Source of the DNA: an uncultured Erysipelotrichaceae bacterium
GTDB lineage: Bacteria; Bacillota_I; Bacilli_A; Acholeplasmatales; Anaeroplasmataceae
Assembly (NCBI GenBank): GCA_902783745.1
Contig: CACZRY010000159.1
Location: 1-10,310 of the forward strand
Length of the DNA: 10,310 nucleotides
Direction: 5' to 3'
Below, piece by piece: positions 1 through 9,362 of this stretch (position 1 is its first letter; every line of letters starts with the position of its first letter). Position numbers and translations under genes: made by a program. The notes under the pieces were generated by a model. The model did not search any database. It was given only the letters and a program-made list of their open reading frames with translations, and was not told the origin of the DNA.

Positions 1-26
1 ACTGATACATATAATTGTTCTGCCAT
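1..26 (-). CDS. Start of an unidentified protein (first 8 codons only, cut by the window edge)
   Basis: The minus strand carries ATG at 26-24, followed by an open frame reading MAEQLYVS up to the window edge. A near-perfect ribosome binding site, AGGAGGT, lies 5 bases upstream of the ATG, so this is very likely a real start. It begins 9 bases after the stop of the membrane-protein gene, so the two are probably co-transcribed and perhaps translationally coupled. Eight residues are too few to identify the product. Confidence 0.75.
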
Positions 27-37
27 ATTAACCTCCT
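27..37 (-). promoter_or_regulatory. Ribosome binding site overlapping the upstream stop codon
   Basis: On the minus strand, AGGAGGT (37-31) followed by TAAT precedes the ATG at 26. The last two bases of the preceding gene's TAG stop (38-36) are the first two bases of this Shine-Dalgarno sequence. A ribosome terminating on the membrane-protein gene would therefore sit on the initiation site of the next gene, which suggests coupled translation. Confidence 0.75.
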
Positions 38-605
38 AAATATAATCAGATATTATATATTCTATAATTTCAGATAAAACATATCCAAAAATTAAATAAA
101 AAACACACGAGCTTGTTGTACTAAACACCTTAAATACTGTTGCATTAATTAACGCAAACAATGTCATAATAAGTGCTAATACAATAAACTTTTTTATAAT
201 AAAAAGCATTATTCTTCCACGCATTTTAAAATAAATATGCTTATATAAGAAAAATGTAGTGCTAATAACTAAGGATACTAAAAATAGCATAAATATATTA
301 TCTATAATTAAATCCAATGAGAAAAAGCCGAATATTACAGTAGTTGATACATAAATTATAAAGAAAGAAAACATTTCCTTTAGTAATTCATTAAAATACC
401 ATCTCATATTTCTTTTAGGCTTACCTTTAGCTGATGCTTGATAAAGCATTTCTACTAAATCATCTTGCATGTCTTTTGACATGTTTGGGTCTAAATCTAA
501 TAATGATTTTCTGATATTTTCTTTTTCACGCATTATATCTTCAGGTGTCTTTTCTTTTTTCTTTCTTTTCTGTTTTGCATTTGGCTTTATGTCCTTTTGA
601 GGCAT
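36..605 (-). CDS. Small four-helix membrane protein with a lysine-rich cytoplasmic N-terminus, function unknown
   Basis: I do not recognise this 189-residue protein. Residues 1-70 are polar and very basic: residues 11-19 are nearly all Lys or Arg, and residues 21-60 look helical, with mixed Glu/Lys and an MLYQASAKGK segment. Four hydrophobic segments follow at about 79-97, 103-121, 132-154 and 163-186, separated by short loops. A Lys/Arg-rich loop (about 122-139) between segments 2 and 3 suggests an even number of crossings with both termini inside. No signal peptide, Cys pair or catalytic motif is visible. The start at 605 has a GGTG Shine-Dalgarno core 5 bases upstream and a promoter just beyond, so the gene is probably expressed separately from uvrA. 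It stops at TAG (38-36), 9 bases before the next gene. The basic tail could contact nucleic acid, ribosomes or lipid headgroups, but that is speculation. Confidence 0.8.
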   Translation of the reverse strand: MPQKDIKPNAKQKRKKKEKTPEDIMREKENIRKSLLDLDPNMSKDMQDDLVEMLYQASAKGKPKRNMRWYFNELLKEMFSFFIIYVSTTVIFGFFSLDLIIDNIFMLFLVSLVISTTFFLYKHIYFKMRGRIMLFIIKKFIVLALIMTLFALINATVFKVFSTTSSCVFYLIFGYVLSEIIEYIISDYI

Positions 606-633
606 AATATCACCACTTTCAAAATACTTTATT

Positions 634-662
634 ATTATATAATAATATTTTTAATAATACAA
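634..662 (-). promoter_or_regulatory. Candidate housekeeping promoter for the membrane-protein gene
   Basis: The minus strand shows a perfect -10 TATAAT (639-634) and a -35-like TTGTAT (662-657) with exactly 17 bases between them. Predicted initiation is near 627, leaving a short leader before the GGTG ribosome binding site (614-611) and the ATG at 605. It lies immediately downstream of the uvrA terminator, where a new promoter would be expected. The caution is that the region is almost pure A/T, so TATAAT can arise by chance and the -35 matches consensus only in its TTG. Confidence 0.5.
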
Positions 663-670
663 ATTAATAT

Positions 671-694
671 GAAAAAAGCGAGTTAAACTCGCTT
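671..694 (-). terminator. Intrinsic terminator of the ligA-uvrA unit
   Basis: On the minus strand AAGCGAG pairs with CTCGCTT around a TTTAA loop (arms 694-688 and 682-676), and a run of Ts follows directly (677-672, partly shared with the stem). It starts 6 bases after the uvrA stop codon. The GC-containing stem followed by a U-tract is the classical Rho-independent form. The opposite strand lacks a comparable T-run, so the terminator is effectively one-way. Confidence 0.88.
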
Positions 695-700
695 AATTAA

Positions 701-3517
701 CTATTTATTTTCAAGTAATGGCTTTAAATATTTTGCAGTATATGATTCCTCACATTTAATTAAATCCTCAGGTCTACCGCTAAATAATACTTTACCACCA
801 CGTTCTCCACCATCAGGTCCCATATCAATAATATAATCTGCAAGCTTAATAACATCTAAGTTATGCTCAATAATTAATACTGTTGCACCTTGATCTGCTA
901 TTCTATTAATTACATTCATAAGCTTTTTAATATCATCAGTATGTAATCCTGTTGTAGGTTCATCCATAATATATAGAGTTTGTGGAGTTATTTTTGCGTT
1001 TAATTCTGTCGCAAGCTTTATACTCTGTGCCTCACCACCAGATAATGTAGTTGATGATTGACCAAGCTTAATATATCCTAAACCTACATCAAATAGAGTT
1101 TGTAGTTTATTTCTAATTTTTGGGAATGCACTAAAGAATTCTAATGCTTCTTCAACTCTCATATTTAAAACATCTGAAATACTCTTATCTTTAAATTTAA
1201 TCTCTAAAGTTTCAGATTGGTATCTTGTACCATGACAAACCTCACATGGTACATAAACATCTGGTAAAAATTGCATTGAAATTCTTTTAACACCATCTCC
1301 CCAGCATGCTTCACATCTACCACCCTTTACATTGAATGAGAAATGAGCTTTTGTATATCCTTTTGCTTTCGCATCTGTTGTTTTCGCAAATAATTCTCTT
1401 ATATCATCAAATACTTTTGTATATGTTGCTGGATTTGATCTTGGTGTACGACCAATTGGCTGTTGAGAAATATGAATAATTCTTTCGATATTTTCAACAC
1501 CCTTAATCGAATCAATTTTACCAGGTATTAAGGTTCTTGCCTTATATATCTTTTTATAAACATTTTTATATAAGCATTCATTTACAAGACTAGATTTACC
1601 AGAACCTGATACACCTGTTACAAGTGTAATAACACCTAAAGGGATTTTAACATTAACATTCTTTAAATTGTTTTCCTTTGCACCCTTTATTTCAATCCAT
1701 TTACCAGTAAGCTTTCTTCTATTCTCTGGTAACTCAATTTTTAACTTACCAGTTAAATATTTACCTGTTAAGGAATTAGGGTTTGCCATAACCTCTTCTG
1801 GTGTACCTTGGGCAACAATTTCACCACCATGTATACCAGCACCAGGTCCAACATCTACTAAATAATCACTTTGAAGCATTGTATCTGTATCATGTTCAAC
1901 AACGATTAATGTATTACCTAAATCACGCATTTGCTTTAAGGTATCAATTAAACGTTGATTATCTTTTTGATGTAAACCAATTGATGGTTCATCTAATACA
2001 TATAAAACTCCTGTAAGCTGACTTCCTATTTGTGTTGCAAGTCTAATACGCTGTGCTTCTCCGCCTGATAGTGTATCAGCACTACGAGATAATGTTAAAT
2101 ATTCTAATCCTACATCAATTAAGAATTTTAATCTATCAGTTACTTCTTTAATTGCCTGCTTTGCAATTTGAGCTTTTTCTTCACCTAAATTAAGATTTTT
2201 AAACCATTCATATGACCTATCAATTGACATTTCACATACATCCGCAATTGATTCATCGCCAATTTTAATGTTTAATACTGATTCATTTAATCTTCTACCA
2301 TTACATTTAGGACATAAAGTTTCTGTCATATATTGCTGTAACCAATCTCTTATCCAATCAGAATCTGTTTCATTATATCTTCTTTGAAACATTGGTACAA
2401 TTCCTTCAAATCTTTCAGTCTTATCATGGTTTCTACCTGATGTTGACTTCATCTTGAAACTAATTACATCTGGTGAACCAAAAAGGATAATATCTTGATT
2501 TTTCTTAGATAGATCTTTAAATGGAATTGTTGTATCAATTTTATAATATTCACATACTTGATATAATTCAGCATTTGATAAATTACCTGAATCTTGATTC
2601 TTATAAGGTAGGATACATTTATCATCAATTGATTTTTCCCAATCAATTACTAATGCTGGATCAATATTTAAGTTAGCACCTAATCCATTACAGTTAGGAC
2701 ATGCACCAAGTGGTGAATTAAATGAGAATAGACGTGGTTCTAGTGTCGCAAGTGAGAATCCACAATAAGGACATGCGTGAACTGTAGAATAAAAATATTC
2801 TTTATCATCTGCATATACAACAACATATCCATCCGCTTCCTTTATCGCAGTTTCAACTGCTTCAAACACTCTAGAACGTATTCCTTCTTTCATCTTTAAT
2901 CTTTCAATCACAATATAAATATTATGCTTCTTTGTACGTTCAAGCTTTATCTCTTCTGATAGCTCATGCATTTCACCATCAACCATTGCACGAACATATC
3001 CTTTTTTAAGGTATGTTTCAAATACCTTAACATGTTCTCCTTTTTCACGGAATATAACAGGAGATGTTATATATAATTTAGTGCCCTCACTAAATTCCAT
3101 AATCTTATCTACTATTTGATCAATTGAAGATGATGAAATAGGAATATTATGATTAGGACAATATGGAGTACCTACTCTTGAGAATATTACTCTTAAATAA
3201 TCATATATTTCAGTTACAGTACCAACAGTTGATCTTGGGTTATGAGATGCTGATTTTTGGTCAATTGATATTGCAGGTGATAAACCTTCAATAGAATCAA
3301 CATCTGGTTTTTCATTAGAACCAATAAATTGTCTTGCAAAAGAAGATAATGATTCAACAAATCTTCTTTCTCCTTCTTGGAAAATAGTATCGAAGGCAAG
3401 AGATGATTTACCAGACCCTGATACACCTGTCATTACTATAAGCTTATCCTTTGGTAATGTAATATCTACATTTTTTAAATTGTTCTCCCTAGCTCCCTTT
3501 ACTATTATCTTATCCAT
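701..3517 (-). CDS. uvrA: Excinuclease ABC subunit A (UvrA), damage sensor of nucleotide excision repair
   Basis: UvrA is the dimeric ABC-type ATPase that scans DNA for bulky lesions and loads UvrB. This 938-residue protein has the family's usual length (about 940) and is complete. Module 1 has Walker A GVSGSGKSS (31-39), the UvrB-interaction region (about 120-245), a zinc-binding Cys set (249, 252, 273, 276), signature LSGGE (483-487) and Walker B LYVLDEP (505-511). Module 2 has Walker A GVSGSGKSS (635-643), the DNA-contacting zinc module (Cys 735, 738, 758, 761), LSGGE (825-829) and Walker B LYIMDEP (848-854). Two positions look unusual: Ser832 where LSGGEAQR normally has Arg, and Trp739 after the CEAC zinc pair. 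The ATG at 3517 is 2 bases after the ligA stop and has a GAGG site 5 bases upstream, so it is probably co-transcribed with ligA. The stop is TAG. uvrB and uvrC are not in the window. Confidence 0.98.
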   Translation of the reverse strand: MDKIIVKGARENNLKNVDITLPKDKLIVMTGVSGSGKSSLAFDTIFQEGERRFVESLSSFARQFIGSNEKPDVDSIEGLSPAISIDQKSASHNPRSTVGTVTEIYDYLRVIFSRVGTPYCPNHNIPISSSSIDQIVDKIMEFSEGTKLYITSPVIFREKGEHVKVFETYLKKGYVRAMVDGEMHELSEEIKLERTKKHNIYIVIERLKMKEGIRSRVFEAVETAIKEADGYVVVYADDKEYFYSTVHACPYCGFSLATLEPRLFSFNSPLGACPNCNGLGANLNIDPALVIDWEKSIDDKCILPYKNQDSGNLSNAELYQVCEYYKIDTTIPFKDLSKKNQDIILFGSPDVISFKMKSTSGRNHDKTERFEGIVPMFQRRYNETDSDWIRDWLQQYMTETLCPKCNGRRLNESVLNIKIGDESIADVCEMSIDRSYEWFKNLNLGEEKAQIAKQAIKEVTDRLKFLIDVGLEYLTLSRSADTLSGGEAQRIRLATQIGSQLTGVLYVLDEPSIGLHQKDNQRLIDTLKQMRDLGNTLIVVEHDTDTMLQSDYLVDVGPGAGIHGGEIVAQGTPEEVMANPNSLTGKYLTGKLKIELPENRRKLTGKWIEIKGAKENNLKNVNVKIPLGVITLVTGVSGSGKSSLVNECLYKNVYKKIYKARTLIPGKIDSIKGVENIERIIHISQQPIGRTPRSNPATYTKVFDDIRELFAKTTDAKAKGYTKAHFSFNVKGGRCEACWGDGVKRISMQFLPDVYVPCEVCHGTRYQSETLEIKFKDKSISDVLNMRVEEALEFFSAFPKIRNKLQTLFDVGLGYIKLGQSSTTLSGGEAQSIKLATELNAKITPQTLYIMDEPTTGLHTDDIKKLMNVINRIADQGATVLIIEHNLDVIKLADYIIDMGPDGGERGGKVLFSGRPEDLIKCEESYTAKYLKPLLENK

Positions 3518-3519
3518 AA

Positions 3520-5532
<2,013 letters not shown>

Positions 5533-5550
5533 TTAAATCTTATTTATGTA

Positions 5551-5576
5551 TTAAAATGACAGGTAGCACCTGTCAT
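5551..5576 (-). terminator. Probable intrinsic terminator downstream of pcrA
   Basis: A perfect 9-bp inverted repeat, ATGACAGGT and ACCTGTCAT around a 3-base loop (5576-5556 on the minus strand), begins 5 bases after the pcrA stop codon. It is followed by a short TTTTAA tract. The stem is strong but the U-run is short, so termination may be partial, letting some transcripts continue from pcrA into ligA. On the plus strand the hairpin is followed by AATAATTAA, not a T-run, which supports the minus orientation. Confidence 0.65.
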
Positions 5577-5581
5577 AATAA

Positions 5582-7705
5582 TTAATTTATTTTAGTTAAT
5601 GATGGGTGAGTTGATAACATCTTTTTAATACCTGTAGGTAACGCAAACGCAATCTCTGCGATTTTACCATTAATGCTTATAACTTTGCCATCGCCAAATG
5701 TCTTATGGTTAACCTTATCTCCAACCTTAAGATCTGAAGTTACGGCATCCTTTGCGCTTAAAACATTAGGTATTGCCTTAGATTCTATATCCTTCTTAGG
5801 TGTTTTATATTCACCATATAAATTATAGAATTCTCTTTTCATTTCACCTAAGAAGCAAGAAGGCATCATTTGTTGAGTAAATCCAAATAAGAATCTTCTT
5901 CCTACATGAGATATAAATAATCTATCCTTTGCACGAGTAATACCTACGTAACAAATTCTTCTTTCTTCTTCTACATCTTCTTTAGTTACCGAATTTTGTG
6001 ATGGGAATATTCCATCCTCCATCGCAACCATAAAAACATTCTTAAATTCCAATCCTTTAGCCTGATGATATGTTGTAAGAATTACTGAATCAGATTCTTT
6101 CGCATCATCATTCTCACTTCTTAAGGCTAAATCTGATAAAAGAATATCTAATATTTCTTCATTAGTTAACCCTTCATCCTCATGGTCTAATTCTGTTTCT
6201 TTTAAAACAGATTTAAATTCCTTAATGTTTGATATTCTATCTTGATATTCATCAGAATCTCCTTTTTTAAGCATATCTTCATATGAAGTTTCCTTTAATA
6301 AGATATCAATAATATCAGGAAGCTTACAATTAGCAAGAGATTCTTTAATTGATGTCATCATAATTTTAAATTTTTTTAATTCTATAGAACCAGAACCACT
6401 ATATAAATCTATTGAATCAAAAAGTGATTTGTTATATTCATTTGAAACACTAGTAAGTGATTCTATTACCTTATCACCAATTTTTCTTTTTGGTTCATTT
6501 ACAATTCTTAAGAAAGAAAAATTATCATCAGGATGAACTAATACTCTTAAGTATGCAGTCATATCCTTTATTTCTTTTCTTGCAAAGAATGATAATCCTC
6601 CAAAAATTCTATATGGAATATGTTCTCTTAATAAAACATCTTCAAATCCTCTTGATATGTAATTAGCACGATACATTATCGCAAAATCACTATAGCTATC
6701 ACCCTTATCGTGAAGTTTCTTTATTTGTTCTACAACAAATGAAGCCTCACCAAACGCTGTATCTGCGTCATATAAAATAGGCTTATCTCCTGTTTTACCA
6801 TGAGAATACATAACCTTTTTAATTTGGTTAGGGTTTTTATCAATAATACAGTTTGCTAAATTTAGGATTTCATTAGTAGAACGATAATTTTCTTCTAATA
6901 GAATCATTTTGTGATCCTTATAATCACGTCTAAATTTATGGATATTTTCGATTTTTGCACCACGGAATGAATAAATACTTTGGAAGTCATCACCAACAAC
7001 AAATATGTTATTATGTAATGCCGCAAGCATTCTTATTAATACATATTGTAATGCGTTAGTGTCTTGGAATTCATCTACTAATATATATTCAAATTTGTAT
7101 TGATATCTATATAATACTTCAGGTGCTTCTTTAAATAATTCAATAGTTTTAATAATTAAGTCATCAAAATCTAATAAATTATTCTTTATCTTATATTCTT
7201 CATATAATCTTGATACTGTATCATAATCTTGGTTTAAAAATGGATCATCTATAGAAAATGCTTCAAAGTTTTTAGATTTAGAAATTAAATGTCTTAATTC
7301 CTTTGGTTTAGAATCAATACATTCATTTTTACATATATCTTTAACTATTTTTTGTGCGTCTTCTTCATCAATTATATTAAAAGAATTTGTATAATTTTCT
7401 AAATGGCCAATTTCTTTTCTTAATATTCTTACACAAAATGAATGGAATGTAGAAACCCACATATTTTTAGTATCAATACCACCTAAAATATTAGAAATTC
7501 TAACCTTCATTTCGTTTGCAGCCTTATTAGTAAACGTTAAGGCTAAAATAGAATCCTTTGATACACCAAGTTCATCTATTATATATGCTATTCTTGTTGT
7601 TAAAACCTTAGTTTTTCCAGATCCAGCACCAGCCATAACCATAACTGCACCACTAGTTTGAGTTACTGCGGCCTTTTGTGGTTCATTTAATCCACTTAAA
7701 TCCAT
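5582..7705 (-). CDS. pcrA: ATP-dependent 3'-5' DNA helicase of the PcrA/UvrD family (superfamily 1A)
   Basis: PcrA unwinds DNA in excision repair, displaces proteins including RecA, and supports rolling-circle replication. The 707-residue protein carries the full SF1 set in order: Q-motif LNEPQ (6-10), Walker A AGAGSGKT (25-32), Ia ALTFTNKAANEM (55-66), II ILVDEFQDT (208-216), III VVGDDFQSIYSFRGA (236-250), IV ENYRST (272-277), the IFGG segment (367-370), V TTYHQAKGLEF (544-554) and VI with GITRAK (588-593). The last 50 residues (VGDKVNHKTFGDGKV...) match the C-terminal Tudor-like domain through which PcrA binds RNA polymerase in Bacillus. Motif V has Tyr546 where Ile or Val is usual, and motif III reads DDFQ where DADQ or DDDQ is common. 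The ATG at 7705 is 2 bases after the ABC-F stop, with an AAGGAAG-like site about 10 bases upstream inside that gene, so the two genes are probably co-transcribed. The pcrB gene that precedes pcrA in Bacillus is absent here. Confidence 0.96.
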   Translation of the reverse strand: MDLSGLNEPQKAAVTQTSGAVMVMAGAGSGKTKVLTTRIAYIIDELGVSKDSILALTFTNKAANEMKVRISNILGGIDTKNMWVSTFHSFCVRILRKEIGHLENYTNSFNIIDEEDAQKIVKDICKNECIDSKPKELRHLISKSKNFEAFSIDDPFLNQDYDTVSRLYEEYKIKNNLLDFDDLIIKTIELFKEAPEVLYRYQYKFEYILVDEFQDTNALQYVLIRMLAALHNNIFVVGDDFQSIYSFRGAKIENIHKFRRDYKDHKMILLEENYRSTNEILNLANCIIDKNPNQIKKVMYSHGKTGDKPILYDADTAFGEASFVVEQIKKLHDKGDSYSDFAIMYRANYISRGFEDVLLREHIPYRIFGGLSFFARKEIKDMTAYLRVLVHPDDNFSFLRIVNEPKRKIGDKVIESLTSVSNEYNKSLFDSIDLYSGSGSIELKKFKIMMTSIKESLANCKLPDIIDILLKETSYEDMLKKGDSDEYQDRISNIKEFKSVLKETELDHEDEGLTNEEILDILLSDLALRSENDDAKESDSVILTTYHQAKGLEFKNVFMVAMEDGIFPSQNSVTKEDVEEERRICYVGITRAKDRLFISHVGRRFLFGFTQQMMPSCFLGEMKREFYNLYGEYKTPKKDIESKAIPNVLSAKDAVTSDLKVGDKVNHKTFGDGKVISINGKIAEIAFALPTGIKKMLSTHPSLTKIN

Positions 7706-7707
7706 TA

Positions 7708-9288
7708 TTATTTTGCTTCCTTTTCCATAAAATCATCATAATTAGATAGTCTATCTTCCCATGTACCATCTAAATTAAATTTAATAATTCTATTTGCAAC
7801 AGTAGATAATAATTCTCTATCGTGTGATGAATATAAAATATTTCCCTTAAAATTAGTCATACCTTCATTAAGTGATGTAATTGATTCCAAATCAAGATGG
7901 TTTGTTGGGTCTTCGAATACTAAAACGTTAGGACATTCAACCATAAGCTTAGCTAAAATACATCTAACCTTTTCTCCACCTGATAATACAGTACATGACT
8001 TAGTTGCTTCTTCACCTGCAAATAAAACTCTTCCTAAATATTGACGTATAAATGTTTCTGTTTGATCTTCTTTAGAATATTGTCTTAACCAATCAATTAA
8101 AGTCATTTCCTTTGTGAAATATTCTTTATTATCTTGCATTAGGAATCCTTGAGATGTTGTAATACCCCATTTAAATTTACCAGTAAAATCTTTATCCTTA
8201 CCTGATAAAATATTAAATAACGCAGTAATTTGTAATGTATTTTCTGCAAGGAATGCGATCTTATCATTCTTATTTACAGAGAATGATAAATCATTAAATA
8301 GACCTGGCTTTGTTAAATGCTCAACAAATAAAATATCATTACCAACTTCTCTATTAGGCTTAAAACCTAAGTATGGATATCTTCTTGATGATGGTTCAAT
8401 ATCTGTAATTTCAATCTTTTCAAGTAACTTCTTTCTTGATGTTGCTTGCTTAGATTTAGATTTATTAGCACTGAATCTTGCAATGAATTCCTTTAATTCC
8501 TTAACCTTTTGTTCACTCTTCTTATTTTCATCTTGAGCTTGCTTTAGGGCTAATTGTGATGATTCATACCAGAATTCATAGTTACCAACATAAAGCTTAA
8601 TATGTCCTCTATCAACATCACAAATATGTGTACATACATTATTTAAGAAGTGACGGTCGTGAGATACTATTAATACTGTATTTTCAAAATCTAATAAGAA
8701 ATTTTCTAACCATTGTGTAGACTTATAATCTAAGTTGTTTGTAGGTTCATCTAATAATAATACATCAGGATTTCCGAATAATGCTTGTGCAAGTAAAACC
8801 TTAATTTTAATCTTTGCATCTAGATCAAGCATTTTTTCATAAAATACTTCTTCAGGTACTCCTAAGCCTGCAAGTAATGTTTCAGCATCAGATTCAGCTT
8901 CCCATCCACCAAGCTCTGCAAATTCACCTTCAAGTTCAGCAGCTCTTATACCATCAGCATCAGTAAAATCTGCTTTTTCATATAATGCATCCTTTTCTTT
9001 TCTTATATCCATAAGCTTCTTATGGCCTAATAAAACTGTATCTAATACTGTTTCATTATCGTATTTATGTTGATCCTGTGCTAAGACAGACATTCTTTCC
9101 TTAGGGTCTAATTCAACATGACCTGTTGTTGATTCGATTTCTCCAGATAAAAGCTTTAAGAATGTTGATTTACCAGCACCATTTGCGCCGATAATTCCAT
9201 AACAATTACCTTTTGTAAACGAAATAGTTACATTATCATATAATTTTCTTGTACCATATTGTAAGCTAAGATTTGTTACCTTTAACAT
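7708..9288 (-). CDS. ABC-F family ATPase of the YbiT/YkpA type, with a degenerate second ATPase site
   Basis: ABC-F proteins are soluble twin-ATPase factors without membrane domains that act at the ribosomal E site. This 526-residue protein resembles E. coli YbiT and Bacillus YkpA along its length (for example ANGAGKSTF, FSANKSKSKQATSR, VLLAQALF, DPTNHLDLESI). Module 1 has Walker A GANGAGKST (34-42), Walker B VLLLDEP (176-182) and switch His210, but no LSGGE-type signature at about 153-160. A charged linker spans about 240-310. Module 2 has an intact LSGGE (435-439) and His489, but the Walker A position reads LAENTLQITAL (347-357), with no glycine loop or lysine. Its Walker B is VLVFEDP (455-461), with the Asp-Glu pair reversed. 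One composite ATP site is therefore intact and the other lacks key residues. The start has AAAGGAG 8 bases upstream (9303-9297), and pcrA follows after 2 bases. The exact cellular role is not known from sequence. Confidence 0.93.
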   Translation of the reverse strand: MLKVTNLSLQYGTRKLYDNVTISFTKGNCYGIIGANGAGKSTFLKLLSGEIESTTGHVELDPKERMSVLAQDQHKYDNETVLDTVLLGHKKLMDIRKEKDALYEKADFTDADGIRAAELEGEFAELGGWEAESDAETLLAGLGVPEEVFYEKMLDLDAKIKIKVLLAQALFGNPDVLLLDEPTNNLDYKSTQWLENFLLDFENTVLIVSHDRHFLNNVCTHICDVDRGHIKLYVGNYEFWYESSQLALKQAQDENKKSEQKVKELKEFIARFSANKSKSKQATSRKKLLEKIEITDIEPSSRRYPYLGFKPNREVGNDILFVEHLTKPGLFNDLSFSVNKNDKIAFLAENTLQITALFNILSGKDKDFTGKFKWGITTSQGFLMQDNKEYFTKEMTLIDWLRQYSKEDQTETFIRQYLGRVLFAGEEATKSCTVLSGGEKVRCILAKLMVECPNVLVFEDPTNHLDLESITSLNEGMTNFKGNILYSSHDRELLSTVANRIIKFNLDGTWEDRLSNYDDFMEKEAK

Positions 9289-9313
9289 AAAATAAACTCC
9301 TTTATTGCGTGAA

Positions 9314-9351
9314 TAAGGGCTGAGGCTAATCCTCAGTCCTTACTATTTTTT
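9314..9351 (+). terminator. Terminator-like hairpin in the glnS/ABC-F spacer, T-run facing the plus strand
   Basis: TAAGGGCTGAGG (9314-9325) and CCTCAGTCCTTA (9331-9342) form a 12-bp stem around CTAAT. In plus-strand RNA all 12 pairs form (one G-U) and a T6 run follows (9346-9351), which is canonical intrinsic-terminator form. In minus-strand RNA, the sense of all nearby genes, the same stem has one A-C mismatch and is followed only by TTCACGC. It may still serve as a weak terminator for glnS or as a leader hairpin ending 10 bases before the ABC-F ribosome binding site. The hairpin itself is certain; its direction of action is the doubtful part. Confidence 0.6.
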
Positions 9352-9362
9352 CTTTAATTATA

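Noticed and set aside
546..577. A-rich stretch in the membrane-protein gene as a programmed frameshift site
   Set aside because: The reading frame gives G-AAA-AAA, not a proper X-XXY-YYZ slippery heptamer, the other frames offer no long extension, and it simply encodes the Lys-rich tail.
1668..2016. Plus-strand open frames of 65 and 71 codons inside uvrA
   Set aside because: They lie fully opposite the conserved uvrA frame, overlap each other in different frames, resemble no family I know, and are read-outs of the antisense strand.
2464..3426. Minus-strand open frames of 60 and 70 codons within uvrA
   Set aside because: These are out-of-frame shadows of uvrA, rich in Leu, Ile and Gln as expected from frame-shifted AT-rich coding sequence.
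6457..6666. Plus-strand 69-codon open frame within pcrA
   Set aside because: Antisense to a conserved helicase region, with no recognisable protein features.
9357..9362. TATAAT on the minus strand just after glnS, as a promoter for the ABC-F gene
   Set aside because: No acceptable -35 at 16-18 bases upstream and no TG extension; it overlaps the tail of glnS in an A/T run where chance matches are common.
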